DNA of 54,700 nt from Bacillota bacterium (GCA_023390815.1 JAEWCC010000026.1:1-54700); one strand, 5' to 3'; counted from the first letter of the stretch, positions 14,923 to 24,172 are shown. Notes: generated by a model not told the origin, from the letters alone. Made by a program: numbers and translations.

Positions 14923-17484
14923 TTGGTCACATTCGAACTGAACGGGCGGGTCATACAGACCGACGCCGATAAAAACCTGCTTAACTTCCTGCGCAAGGAT
15001 ATGGGGATTAAATCCGCCAAGGACGGTTGCAGCGAGGGCGCTTGCGGCACGTGCAGCGTGCTGATCGACGGCGTATCCCGCCGTGCCTGCACGCAGTCCG
15101 TGAAGAAGCTCGACGGCAAGCGTGTTGTTACCGTGGAGGGGCTGTCGGATTACGAGAAGCAGGTATACGCGTATTGTTTCGCCAGCGCAGGGGCGGTACA
15201 GTGCGGCTTTTGCATCCCCGGCATGGTAATCAGCGCCAAGGGGCTGCTGGATAAGAACCCGTCGCCCACGAGACCGGAAGTCGCGCAGGCGCTGGTGGGC
15301 AACATCTGCCGGTGTACCGGCTACAAGAAGATATTTGACGCCATACTGATGGCGGCGGAGTTTTTCCGCGAGCATAAAGCGGTGCCGGAGCACCCGTCCA
15401 CAGGCCGTATCGCCGAGGACGTGTTCCGCATCGACGCATACGCCAAGACGCTGGGTACCGGCGAATACGTTGACGACATGGAGCTGCCGGACATGGTGTA
15501 CGCCAGCGCGGTAAGAAGTGCTTACCCCAGAGCTATTGTGGAGGATATCGACATATCCAAAGCCCAGGTACACCCCGGCGTGATCAAGGTCATCACGGCG
15601 GCGGATGTTCCGGGCCATAACAAGCACGGCCACCTCGCGAAGGATTGGGACGTGCTGATTGCCAGGGGGGATACGACGCGCTACGTCGGCGACGCCATCG
15701 CGCTGGTGGTGGCCGAGACGGAAGAAACGCTCGAAGCCGCCAAGGCACTGGTGGAGATCACCTATTCGCCGCTTATACCGCTCACATCGCCGCGCATGGC
15801 GCTGGAGGAGGGCGCGCCCCAGCTTCACCCGTCAGGCAACGTGCTGCGGCACGACCGCGTACGCCGCGGCGGAGACCCGGATGAGGTTTTTGCGAAATCC
15901 AAATACGTGGTGAGCCATGTGTATCACACACCGTTCACCGAGCACGCGTTCATGGAACCCGAATGTGCGATATGCCGCAACGATGGGGAAGAAGGGCTGA
16001 CGCTCTTTACAGCCAGCCAGAATATATTCGACGAGCAGCGCGAGATCGTGCATATACTGAGCCTGCCGCCTGAGAAGGTGCACATTATCAGCAAGCTGGT
16101 GGGCGGTGGATTCGGCGGCAAAGAGGACATGAGCGTGCAGCACCATGCGGCGCTCGCGTCCTATATCACCGGGCGTACCGTGAAGGTGAAGTTTACGCGG
16201 CAGGAGAGCATCCTCGTGCATCCCAAGCGTCACGCGATGGAGATCGAGATGACCACCGCCTGCGACGAAAACGGCATGCTGACGGGCATGCGGGCGCGTA
16301 TCCTGTCCGACACCGGCGCTTACGCGTCGCTGGGCGGGCCGGTGGTGCAGCGGGCGTGCACGCACGCGGCGGGGCCTTACCAGTACCCGTGCGTGGACAT
16401 CGAGGGCAAAGCGGTTTATACAAACAACCCGCCCGCGGGCGCTTACCGTGGCTTCGGCGTCACACAGAGTACATTCGCGACGGAGTGCAACCTGACCGAA
16501 TTGGCAGCTCTGGTGGGCATATCCCCGTGGGAGATTCGCTACCGCAACGCCATCGTGCCGGGCGGTATACTGCCAAACGGCCAGATCGCGGACGAGACGA
16601 CGGCCTATAAAGAGTGCCTTGAAGCCATCAAAGAGGATTACGAGCGGCATGCCATCGCAGGCATCGCCGGTTCCATCAAGAATACCGGCCTCGGTGTGGG
16701 CGTACCGGATACCGGGCGCTGCATCGTGTCCGTGGAAGGCGGCAAAGTGCATGTGCGCACAGGTGCGGCGCGCATCGGGCAGGGGCTCGATACAGTGGTA
16801 TTGCAGATGGCCTGCCACACGCTGAACATAACGCCCGACTGTATCATTGTCGAGGTGCCGGATACACGGCGCACGCCCAACTCAGGAACTACGACGGCGT
16901 CCCGCCAGACCATGTTTACCGGGCAGGCGGTGCGCAAGGCCTGTGAAAACCTTAAACAGGCGCTGGACGAGGGCAGCACGCTGGCTGATCTGGAAGGCCG
17001 TGAGTTCTATGGCGAGTTCACCTGTGTGACCGACCCCATCACCACCGACAAGGAACATCCGTACAGCCACGCGGCTTACACGTACGGCGCGCAGGTGGTG
17101 GCGCTGGGTGAAGACGGCAAGGTGGAAAAGGTTTACGCCGTGTACGACGCGGGACAGGTGATCAACCGAAAGAGCGCCGAAGGACAGGTGGAAGGCGGCG
17201 TGGTGATGAGCCTCGGGTACGCGCTGACGGAGGATTATCCGCTGGTGGACTGTGTGCCGCAGGCCAAATACGCCAAGCTGGGCCTCTTCCGCGCCAACGC
17301 CGTGCCGGACATCGACGTGAAGTTCGTATGCGCGCCGGTAAAGGCGGACCCCGCCTACGGCGCTAAGGGCATCGGGGAGATTGCGTCCATCCCCACGGCG
17401 CCCGCGGTGGCCGGGGCGTACTTCAAGCTGGACGGTGTGCACCGCACGAGCCTGCCGCTTGAGGATACGCCATACAGAAAGTAA
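14923..17484 (+). CDS. xdhD: Selenium-dependent xanthine dehydrogenase, single chain lacking an FAD domain
   Basis: An 853-residue molybdenum hydroxylase. A plant-type 2Fe-2S domain holds C36, C41 and C44 (CSEGACGTC), and a second cluster domain carries CGFC and CRCTGY. The molybdenum domain follows, with GGGFGGKED and the catalytic glutamate in GIGEIAS. There is no FAD domain, so electrons must leave through a partner, plausibly YgfK beside it. The family is the selenium-dependent XDH type, in which selenium is a labile cofactor ligand, not selenocysteine; accordingly no in-frame UGA is needed. The start is TTG 14923, behind a strong AAGGAGGAAG. E. coli XdhD is longer. Confidence 0.88.
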   Translation: MVTFELNGRVIQTDADKNLLNFLRKDMGIKSAKDGCSEGACGTCSVLIDGVSRRACTQSVKKLDGKRVVTVEGLSDYEKQVYAYCFASAGAVQCGFCIPGMVISAKGLLDKNPSPTRPEVAQALVGNICRCTGYKKIFDAILMAAEFFREHKAVPEHPSTGRIAEDVFRIDAYAKTLGTGEYVDDMELPDMVYASAVRSAYPRAIVEDIDISKAQVHPGVIKVITAADVPGHNKHGHLAKDWDVLIARGDTTRYVGDAIALVVAETEETLEAAKALVEITYSPLIPLTSPRMALEEGAPQLHPSGNVLRHDRVRRGGDPDEVFAKSKYVVSHVYHTPFTEHAFMEPECAICRNDGEEGLTLFTASQNIFDEQREIVHILSLPPEKVHIISKLVGGGFGGKEDMSVQHHAALASYITGRTVKVKFTRQESILVHPKRHAMEIEMTTACDENGMLTGMRARILSDTGAYASLGGPVVQRACTHAAGPYQYPCVDIEGKAVYTNNPPAGAYRGFGVTQSTFATECNLTELAALVGISPWEIRYRNAIVPGGILPNGQIADETTAYKECLEAIKEDYERHAIAGIAGSIKNTGLGVGVPDTGRCIVSVEGGKVHVRTGAARIGQGLDTVVLQMACHTLNITPDCIIVEVPDTRRTPNSGTTTASRQTMFTGQAVRKACENLKQALDEGSTLADLEGREFYGEFTCVTDPITTDKEHPYSHAAYTYGAQVVALGEDGKVEKVYAVYDAGQVINRKSAEGQVEGGVVMSLGYALTEDYPLVDCVPQAKYAKLGLFRANAVPDIDVKFVCAPVKADPAYGAKGIGEIASIPTAPAVAGAYFKLDGVHRTSLPLEDTPYRK

Positions 17485-17493
17485 GGTGAGCAA

Positions 17494-18867
17494 GTGGTCA
17501 TCAAAAATGGTCATGTCGTTTTGGAAGACGCAGTTCTGGATGCGGACGTACGCATTGAGAATGGCGTCATTGCGGAGATCGGCGATAATCTCTCCGGCGG
17601 CGAGGTGATCGACGCTTCAGGGAAATACGTGTTGCCGGGCGGCATCGACGTGCACACGCATTTCTGTCTCGACGTGGGCATCGCAGTGGCGCAGGACGAC
17701 TTCTATACCGGCACGGTTGCGGCAGCCTGCGGCGGCACCACCACCATTGTGGATCATCCGGGCTTTGGGCCTGCGGGCAGCGGTCTGGATCACCAGATCA
17801 ACCTGTATCACTCGCTGGCGAAGGACAGGGCCGTGATCGACTACGGCTTCCACGGCGTGATGCAGCATGTGGACGCGGACGTGCTGGAGAAGATGGAGAC
17901 GCTGGCGGAAGCAGGCGTCACCAGTTTCAAAATTTACATGACCTATGGATTCAAGATGTCCGATGAGGATATCTACCATATACTTCGGCGTGCGAAGGAG
18001 CTGGGTGTGATGATCGCCGTGCACCCGGAAAACGACGGGTTGGTGAACACGCGCCGCAGGGAGCTGTCCGAAAGCGGTTACACCGCGCCAAGGTACCACG
18101 CCATCAGCCGTCCTGAGCCGTGCGAGGCCGAAGCCGTGGGCCGTGTGGCGCAGATATCCGCTGTAGCGGGCGACGCGCCGCTGTACATCGTGCATCTGTC
18201 CAACCATCTGGGCATGCAGACGATCAATCTCGCGAAGCGCAACGGCTTGCATAACATATTCGTGGAGACATGTCCGCAGTACCTGCTGCTGGACGATTCG
18301 TATTACGAGCGGGAGGACGGTCTCAAATATGTCCTGAGCCCGCCGCTGCGCGATAAAGCCAACAATGAGCTGCTGTGGTCGGATATTGGACTCGGCGATA
18401 TCGATACCATCGCGACGGACCACTGCCCGTTCGACTATACACTTAAGCAAAAACTGGGCGTCGGAGACTTCACCAAATGTCCCAATGGCATGCCGGGCGT
18501 GGAGCTGCGGTTCCCTCTGATGTTCTCGGAGGGCGTGATGAAGGAGCGCATTTCGCCGATAGAATTCGCCCGGCTGTGTGCCGCGAACCCCGCGAAGCTG
18601 TTCGGCATGTATCCAAAGAAGGGCGCTTTGCGCGTGGGCAGCGATGCCGACATCGTGATCATCGACCCCGGCAAACAATACACAGTCACGCACGACCGGC
18701 TGCACGAGAACGTGGATTACACGCCGTATGAAGGGATGAGAATCCAGTGTGATATCGACTGCGTGATCTCCCGCGGGGACGTGATTGTGAAGAACAACAC
18801 ATATATCGGCCAAAAGGCCAGAGGACAGTTTATCAAACGCGGCAAACCGATGCTCAGCGTTCAATAA
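17494..18867 (+). CDS. hydA: Dihydropyrimidinase/D-hydantoinase
   Basis: A 457-residue cyclic amidohydrolase. H54 and H56 (DVHTHF), the lysine that becomes carboxylated (K146 in SFKIYMTYG), histidines in AVHPEND and YIVHLSNH, and DTIATDHCPF form the binuclear zinc site. These enzymes open five- or six-membered cyclic imides (hydantoin, dihydropyrimidine). Here the expected substrate is a hydantoin-like purine fragment. It corresponds to hyuA/ygeZ of the E. coli cluster. GTG 17494 follows AAGGTGAG closely. It starts nine bases after xdhD and is followed 35 bases on by the PLP enzyme. Confidence 0.9.
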   Translation: MVIKNGHVVLEDAVLDADVRIENGVIAEIGDNLSGGEVIDASGKYVLPGGIDVHTHFCLDVGIAVAQDDFYTGTVAAACGGTTTIVDHPGFGPAGSGLDHQINLYHSLAKDRAVIDYGFHGVMQHVDADVLEKMETLAEAGVTSFKIYMTYGFKMSDEDIYHILRRAKELGVMIAVHPENDGLVNTRRRELSESGYTAPRYHAISRPEPCEAEAVGRVAQISAVAGDAPLYIVHLSNHLGMQTINLAKRNGLHNIFVETCPQYLLLDDSYYEREDGLKYVLSPPLRDKANNELLWSDIGLGDIDTIATDHCPFDYTLKQKLGVGDFTKCPNGMPGVELRFPLMFSEGVMKERISPIEFARLCAANPAKLFGMYPKKGALRVGSDADIVIIDPGKQYTVTHDRLHENVDYTPYEGMRIQCDIDCVISRGDVIVKNNTYIGQKARGQFIKRGKPMLSVQ

Positions 18868-18902
18868 GAAATCAATATTAACGTATAGAAGGAGTTACAG
18901 CA

Positions 18903-20369
18903 ATGAGCAAATACAAACTGATCGACCTCACGATGGAGCAGGCACGGCTGAAAAGAGCGGTGAAGCGCGCAAAGGAGCGCAATATCGTAATCCCGACGTT
19001 CGCGCAGATGAAGAACCCGGCGCTGATCGACGACAGCGTCAAAGCCCAGCTGAAAAACGTGGGGCTGTGGGACGTGAACCCGCTTAACCTGTTCCGCATC
19101 AATTGGCACAACGAGGCGACGGAGAAGGGCGGCGGCTTCGGCGGCGTCAACTACATCGAGTTTCCCGAAGCGATCACGGGCGTAAAAGCCAAGATCGTCG
19201 CGATCAGCGGCAAGTGGTTCCCCACAGGCGCACACAAGGTGGGCGCGGCGTTTTCGTGCCTTGTGCCCCGGCTGGTCACGGGCCAGTTCGACCCCACTAC
19301 GCAGAAGGCCGTCTGGCCGTCTACCGGCAACTACTGCCGCGGCGGCGCGTACGACTCCGCGCTGCTCGGCTGCGATTCCATCGCGATACTGCCCGAGGGC
19401 ATGAGCAAGGAGCGCTTTGAATGGCTCAAGACGGTGGCGGGCGAGACCATCAAGACACCGGGCACCGAGAGCAACGTCAAAGAGATATTCGACAAGTGCT
19501 GGGAGCTGCGCAACTCCGGCCAGGACCTGATGATCTTCAACCAGTTTGAGGAGTTCGGCAACTACCTCTGGCATCATGAGGTGACGGGCAGCGCCATCGA
19601 AGAAGTGCTGAAGAAGGTTGGCGGCAACCTGCACGGCTATATCAGCTGCACCGGCTCCGCAGGCACCATCGCGGCGGGCGACTACCTGAAGAAGATATTC
19701 CCGAAGAGCCGCATCGCGGCGTCCGAGGCGCTGCAGTGCCCCACGATCTACAACAACGGCTTTGGCGCGCACCGTATTGAGGGCATCGGCGACAAGCATA
19801 TCCCCTGGATTCACAACGTGAAGAACACCGATGTAGCCGTGGCCGTGGACGATGAGATTCCGATGCAGTGGATCCGTATGTTCAACGAGCCCGAGGGCTT
19901 AAAGCTGCTGCGTGAGAAGGGCGTATCCGAAGACGTGATCAGCCGCCTCAATTGGGTGGGCATTTCCGGCGCGGCCAACCTCGTTGCGGCCATCAAGTAT
20001 GCCAAGTACTTTGAACTCAAGGAAGACGATGTGGTGGTCACGATACTGACCGATTCCATCTCGATGTACGAGAGCCGTTTGGCCGAACTGACGGAAGAAC
20101 GCGGCGCGTTCGACGCGTTCGCGGCGCACGCGGTCAATGCCCGTTACTTCGACGGCGTGGGCATCGACTATATCAAGGAACTGAACTATTACGACCGCAA
20201 GGCGGTGCACAACCTCAAGTACTATACCTGGGTGGAGCAGCAGGGCAAGACGTACAACGAAATTCTGGCCCAGTGGGACGACGACAGCTACTGGACGGAT
20301 ATTGTGACGCATACGGAAGAACTCGATGAGCTGATCAAGGACTTCAACAGGCAAGTGGCTGAGGCGTAA
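18903..20369 (+). CDS. Fold-type II PLP enzyme of unknown reaction
   Basis: A 488-residue pyridoxal-phosphate protein of the tryptophan-synthase-beta/cysteine-synthase fold. The cofactor lysine should be K112 in PTGAHKVG. The STGN loop is at residues 140-143 and a phosphate cup (TGSAGTIAAG) lies near 250. It is longer than cysteine synthase (about 310) and not close to threonine synthase. Homologues recur beside ygeX in purine clusters, but I know no assigned reaction. It lies eight bases before ygeX, another fold-II PLP enzyme, so the two may act in sequence or together on a 2,3-diaminopropionate-like intermediate (inference). A clean AAGGAG precedes ATG 18903. Confidence 0.8.
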   Translation: MSKYKLIDLTMEQARLKRAVKRAKERNIVIPTFAQMKNPALIDDSVKAQLKNVGLWDVNPLNLFRINWHNEATEKGGGFGGVNYIEFPEAITGVKAKIVAISGKWFPTGAHKVGAAFSCLVPRLVTGQFDPTTQKAVWPSTGNYCRGGAYDSALLGCDSIAILPEGMSKERFEWLKTVAGETIKTPGTESNVKEIFDKCWELRNSGQDLMIFNQFEEFGNYLWHHEVTGSAIEEVLKKVGGNLHGYISCTGSAGTIAAGDYLKKIFPKSRIAASEALQCPTIYNNGFGAHRIEGIGDKHIPWIHNVKNTDVAVAVDDEIPMQWIRMFNEPEGLKLLREKGVSEDVISRLNWVGISGAANLVAAIKYAKYFELKEDDVVVTILTDSISMYESRLAELTEERGAFDAFAAHAVNARYFDGVGIDYIKELNYYDRKAVHNLKYYTWVEQQGKTYNEILAQWDDDSYWTDIVTHTEELDELIKDFNRQVAEA

Positions 20370-20376
20370 GACATCT

Positions 20377-21576
20377 ATGGAAATGATCAAATACGTTGCG
20401 AACAACCGCAAAAACGGCGTTTACACCAAAGAAACTGCGCTGTTTTCCGAGGCCGAGGTAGAGAAGGTCTACCGCTTCCATCGATCGATGGGGGATAAGT
20501 ATAACCAGACCCCGCTGGCTAAGCTGGACGCGCTCGCCGCGTCCCTTGGCCTGGGTAGCCTCTGCGTAAAGGATGAGTCGCAGCGCGGCAACCTCAAGGC
20601 GTTCAAGCTGCTGGGCGGCGCGTACGCGGTAGGCAGCAGCATCTGCCGCAAGCTCGGCGTGGACATCGCCGACGTCGACTTCGCTTACCTGAAGTCCGAT
20701 GAAGTCAAGCAGAAGCTGGGCGACCTCACGTTTGCGGCGGCTTCGGATGGCAACCACGGCAAGTCCGTCGCGTGGGCGGCGCACGAATTCAACCAGAAGG
20801 CGATCGTCTACATGCCCAAGGGCACGGTGCAAGACCGCATCGACGCGATCGAACGCTTCGGCGGCACCGTAGTGGTGTCGGACGACAACTACGACTGGTG
20901 TGTGCGCGAGGTGAACCGGCTGGCGGCAGAAAAGGGCTGGGAAGTGGTGCTGGACACCGCCAGCGAGGGCGATGTACAGGTAGCCACCTGGGTGATGCAG
21001 GGTTACGCGACGATGGGCGTCGAGGCCATTGCGCAGCTGGGCGGCGAAATCCCCACCCACATGTTTTTGCAGGCGGGCGTAGGCTCGATGGCGGCTGCGA
21101 TGGCGGGTGTGTTCATTAACCACTACAAAGAAAAGTGTCCGAAGATCTACATCGTGGAGCCGCATCAGGCGGCCTGCTATTACGATTCGGGCATCGCGGC
21201 CGACGGAACCGCGCATAGCGTGGAGGGGGATATGGACAGCATCATGGCGGGGCTTTCCTGCGGTGTGCCCAACCCCATCTCGTGGGAGATCATCCGCAAC
21301 TTCGCGGACGGTTTCTTCTCATGCGACGATGTGCTGACCGCGAACGGCATGCGCATACTCGGCAACCCGCTGGTCAGCGATCCGCGCGTCATCGCGGGGG
21401 AATCCGGCGCGGTGGGCACCGGCCTTGTGGACGAGATCATGAAGCATCGGCCGGACATCGCTGAACAGATTGGCCTCAATGCTTCGTCCCGGGTGATCAT
21501 GTTCTGCACGGAAGGCGATACAGATACGAAGAACTACCGCGACATCGTTTGGTATGGAAAGTATCCGAGATATTGA
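20377..21576 (+). CDS. ygeX: YgeX, 2,3-diaminopropionate ammonia-lyase
   Basis: A 399-residue fold-type II PLP enzyme. The cofactor-lysine region reads KDESQRGNLKAFK (near residue 65), with SDGNHGKSVAW as the substrate loop and a glycine-rich phosphate site (QAGVGSMAAAM). The family splits diaminopropionate into pyruvate and two ammonia. In purine-degrading anaerobes it supplies pyruvate at the end of the route. ATG 20377 begins seven bases after the previous stop, so the two genes are tightly coupled. It is the last gene of the operon begun at ygeY; the mocA gene converges only three bases beyond its stop, and no terminator hairpin is visible between them. Confidence 0.92.
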   Translation: MEMIKYVANNRKNGVYTKETALFSEAEVEKVYRFHRSMGDKYNQTPLAKLDALAASLGLGSLCVKDESQRGNLKAFKLLGGAYAVGSSICRKLGVDIADVDFAYLKSDEVKQKLGDLTFAAASDGNHGKSVAWAAHEFNQKAIVYMPKGTVQDRIDAIERFGGTVVVSDDNYDWCVREVNRLAAEKGWEVVLDTASEGDVQVATWVMQGYATMGVEAIAQLGGEIPTHMFLQAGVGSMAAAMAGVFINHYKEKCPKIYIVEPHQAACYYDSGIAADGTAHSVEGDMDSIMAGLSCGVPNPISWEIIRNFADGFFSCDDVLTANGMRILGNPLVSDPRVIAGESGAVGTGLVDEIMKHRPDIAEQIGLNASSRVIMFCTEGDTDTKNYRDIVWYGKYPRY

Positions 21577-21579
21577 GGT

Positions 21580-22170
21580 TTACCGGGCATTCGGGGGACC
21601 AAGAAGCGCTTGCACGGCGATGAGGTCCTCCCGGGTGTCTACGTCGCAAAGCTGAGCGGCGTCGGTCACATGATACAGACGCAGCAGCTCTTCGTGGCGG
21701 CAGGCGACGGTCTTCCCGGATTCTTCGCCAAAAAGGCTGCTCAGTTCGCCGTACAGGCTGGAAGGATAGATCACCGGGTTGCCGGTTTGCCCGTTGTGTG
21801 ATACTATCAGAACGGTATCCGGTTCATAGGCGTCCAACATGCCGGTGAGGGTTTCGCGCCTAAGCAGCGGCTGGTCCGCGACACAGAACATGCAGGCGTC
21901 CGTATCGGACATCGCTTCAAGACCCATGCGGATGCTCAGACTGACGCCGAGTTCCGGCCGGTCGTTATATACGAGCGTAAAGCCGTGACACTGCGTTTCG
22001 GCGATCACGGATGGGTCTGCGCTGACCACAACCACCCGGCGGAAGAGCTCGGCGGGCAGGCTGTCCAGAAAATATTCAATGATGGGGTGGCCGTTGACAG
22101 GAGCCGCCAGTTTGTTTCCGCCAAAGCGGGAGCCCGCCCCGGCAGCCAGTACGACACAACCGATTATCAT
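21580..22170 (-). CDS. mocA: MocA/YgfJ-type molybdenum hydroxylase accessory nucleotidyltransferase
   Basis: A 196-residue GT-A-fold nucleotidyltransferase. LAAGAGSRFGGNKL is the nucleotide-binding start, followed by CVADQPLL and GNPVIYP. MocA adds CMP to molybdopterin to make the dinucleotide cofactor used by XDH-type enzymes; YgfJ homologues mark selenium-dependent hydroxylase clusters. I chose ATG 22170 (MIIGCVVLAAG, preceded by AAAGGA); a longer frame begins at 22224 but has no ribosome binding site. The promoter at 22195-22224 serves it alone, divergent from the regulator. A MobA-like role is possible, but the neighbours favour hydroxylase cofactor work. Confidence 0.85.
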   Translation of the reverse strand: MIIGCVVLAAGAGSRFGGNKLAAPVNGHPIIEYFLDSLPAELFRRVVVVSADPSVIAETQCHGFTLVYNDRPELGVSLSIRMGLEAMSDTDACMFCVADQPLLRRETLTGMLDAYEPDTVLIVSHNGQTGNPVIYPSSLYGELSSLFGEESGKTVACRHEELLRLYHVTDAAQLCDVDTREDLIAVQALLGPPNAR

Positions 22171-22194
22171 AGTGCTGTCCTTTGTTTTTTGATT

Positions 22195-22224
22195 ATTATA
22201 CCATCTTCGGGCGCAGTCATACAA
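22195..22224 (-). promoter_or_regulatory. mocA promoter
   Basis: On the minus strand TTGTAT (22219-22224) and TATAAT (22195-22200) are 18 bases apart, 25 bases before the chosen mocA start. The -35 box lies in the gap shared with the divergent regulator. Confidence 0.5.
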
Positions 22225-22296
22225 CGGCGGGCCGGAGGAGCGATATAGAAGCTATTGCGAAACCACGCATTGAACGACGATCAGGAAGGTACAACC

Positions 22297-22935
22297 ATGG
22301 ACAAGGCTTTTGATCAGCCATTCTGGGTACAGCTTGCCAAAGGCATCACCGGGCACTTCGGCGAAAACTGCGAAGTGGTGATCCACGACTTCACGGAAAA
22401 TGAGGAGCATACGATTGTATACATCGAGAACGGGCATGTGACCGGCCGCAAGGTGGGCGACGGGCCGTCGCATATCGTACTGGAATCGCGGAACAAAAAG
22501 CCGGAGGAGCTCAAGGACAGGATCAACTACCTCACGCAGACCGAAGATGGACGCATGCTCAAATCCACGACAATTTATATCCGGGACAACGACGGCAAGG
22601 TGATCGGCATCTTTGCCATTAACTATGATATCACCAATTACATCATGATGGATTATTCCCTGAAGAGCCTGATCGGAACCAACGACGAAAAGCCGGAGCG
22701 GATTACCCGGGACGTCAACAGCCTGCTGGACGACCTGATCGATCAGTCCGTGAAGCTTGTGAACAAGCCGGTGGCCCAGATGAACCGCGAAGACAAGATC
22801 AGGGCGATTCGGTTTCTGCAGGACAAGGGCGCGTTCCTCATCACAAAATCCGGCGATAAGGTATCCAAATACTTCGGCATTTCCAAATTCACGCTGTATA
22901 ACTACATCGATGTGAAGGAAAACGGCAAGGACTGA
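22297..22935 (+). CDS. YheO/DauR-type PAS-HTH transcription regulator
   Basis: A 212-residue protein. Residues 1-115 form a YheO-like PAS domain (CEVVIHDF, IVYIENGHVTGRKVGDGP, IFAINYDIT). The C-terminal third is a DauR-type helix-turn-helix (IRFLQDKGAFLITKSGDKVSKYFGISKFTLYNYI). Such regulators sense a small ligand; DauR of Pseudomonas responds to D-arginine. This one, between the urate operon and the molybdenum genes, is a good candidate for sensing a purine or pathway intermediate (inference). I chose ATG 22297, nine bases after AGGAAGG, over an upstream TTG at 22255. A terminator follows, so it is a single-gene unit. Confidence 0.85.
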   Translation: MDKAFDQPFWVQLAKGITGHFGENCEVVIHDFTENEEHTIVYIENGHVTGRKVGDGPSHIVLESRNKKPEELKDRINYLTQTEDGRMLKSTTIYIRDNDGKVIGIFAINYDITNYIMMDYSLKSLIGTNDEKPERITRDVNSLLDDLIDQSVKLVNKPVAQMNREDKIRAIRFLQDKGAFLITKSGDKVSKYFGISKFTLYNYIDVKENGKD

Positions 22936-22960
22936 CCAGACGGAGCCGTTTCCTGTATAG

Positions 22961-22989
22961 GGCGAGGTTATAACGGGCTCGCCTTTTAT
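22961..22989 (+). terminator. Terminator after the YheO-type regulator
   Basis: GGCGAG at 22961-22966 pairs with CTCGCC at 22978-22983, followed by TTTTATT. Confidence 0.7.
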
Positions 22990-23004
22990 TATCCTTACAA
23001 TGTC

Positions 23005-23018
23005 GTTGCTATGGCAAC
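23005..23018. promoter_or_regulatory. Short dyad GTTGC-TATG-GCAAC, operator candidate
   Basis: GTTGC and GCAAC surround TATG, about 120 bases before the MoeA-like gene and just after the regulator's terminator. A Crp/Fnr-type or DauR-type site is possible. It is short, so chance cannot be excluded. Confidence 0.25.
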
Positions 23019-23135
23019 ATACATTTCCTTCATTCATGTTAGAATAAAAATGACGGACAGCCTGGCAGGGAAAGATATACATATTTCGGTTCAAGGGAAT
23101 ATTCAATATAAGACCATTACATGGGATGGGCAACG

Positions 23136-24164
23136 ATGAAACAGATCAAGACCACAGAAGCCGTGGGGCATGTGTTGTGCCACGACATTACGCAGATTAT
23201 CAAGGATGTAAAGAAAGGCCCCGCCTTTCGCAAAGGGCATATCGTGACGGAGGCGGATATTCCCGTACTGCTTTCGCTGGGGAAAGACAACCTTTATGTG
23301 TGGGAAAAGCAGGAGGGCATGCTGCACGAGAACGAAGCGGCGGAGATCCTGCGCGCCATATGCATGAGTGACAACATGGCCGCCTCGGAGGTTAAGGAGG
23401 GCAAGATTGAGCTTTCCAGCACCGTCGACGGGCTGTTCAAGGTGGATACCGGGCGATTAAACCGCATCAACGCGCTGGGCGAGATCGTTATCGCCACGCG
23501 CCATGGCAATACGCCGGTAAAAAAGGGAGATAAGCTGGCCGGTATGCGGGTGATTCCGCTGGTGATCGAACAGGCCAAGATGGATAAAGCCGTCGATGAA
23601 GCGGGCAATGCGCCTATCCTGCATGTGCTGCCTTTTATCCATAAAAAGGCCGGGATTGTCATCACCGGCAACGAGGTCTATCACAAACGCATCCCGGACG
23701 CTTTCGGACCGGTGATCGAAGCGAAGCTCTCCGAATACGACGTGGAGCTGGTGGGCAAGACGTTTATGGACGACAATGCGGAGCGGATCACAAACGCCAT
23801 ACGGCAGTATATCGACAACGGAGCCGATCTGATCATCTGCACCGGCGGCATGAGCGTGGACCCGGACGATACGACGCCGACGGCCATCAAAAATACCGGG
23901 GCAAAGCTGGTCACCTACGGCGCGCCCGTGCTCCCCGGCGCGATGTTCCTGCTTGCCTATTACGAGGACGGGGAGAAAACCGTTCCGATACTCGGGCTGC
24001 CCGGCTGCGTGATGTACGCCAAACGCACGATATTTGACCTCGTTCTGCCGCGCATTATGGCGGGCGAAAAGCTGACCTCGCAAGACCTGACACAGTTGGG
24101 CGAAGGCGGGCTGTGTCTGGATTGCCCGGTTTGTACCTGGCCCAACTGCGGATTCGGCAAATAG
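23136..24164 (+). CDS. MoeA-like molybdopterin-binding protein with a cysteine-rich tail
   Basis: A 342-residue protein starting MKQIKTTEAVGHVL. The centre and C-terminal half form a MoeA/MogA-type molybdopterin-binding fold (IVITGNEVYHKRIPD, DLIICTGGMSVDPDDTTPT, LPGAMFLL). It lacks the full MoeA domain set and instead ends with CLDCPVCTWPNCGFGK, four cysteines in a spacing that could hold a metal or selenium. Homologues travel with XDH-type hydroxylases. A role in insertion or selenation of the molybdenum cofactor is inferred. I preferred ATG 23136 because the N-terminus then matches relatives; ATG 23121 is in frame just upstream. moaC follows after eight bases. Confidence 0.8.
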   Translation: MKQIKTTEAVGHVLCHDITQIIKDVKKGPAFRKGHIVTEADIPVLLSLGKDNLYVWEKQEGMLHENEAAEILRAICMSDNMAASEVKEGKIELSSTVDGLFKVDTGRLNRINALGEIVIATRHGNTPVKKGDKLAGMRVIPLVIEQAKMDKAVDEAGNAPILHVLPFIHKKAGIVITGNEVYHKRIPDAFGPVIEAKLSEYDVELVGKTFMDDNAERITNAIRQYIDNGADLIICTGGMSVDPDDTTPTAIKNTGAKLVTYGAPVLPGAMFLLAYYEDGEKTVPILGLPGCVMYAKRTIFDLVLPRIMAGEKLTSQDLTQLGEGGLCLDCPVCTWPNCGFGK

Positions 24165-24172
24165 GAGGAACC

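Noticed and set aside
22999..23010. Third copy of the CAATGTCG terminator repeat
   Set aside because: Only eight bases match and no surrounding stem is present; it is coincidental.
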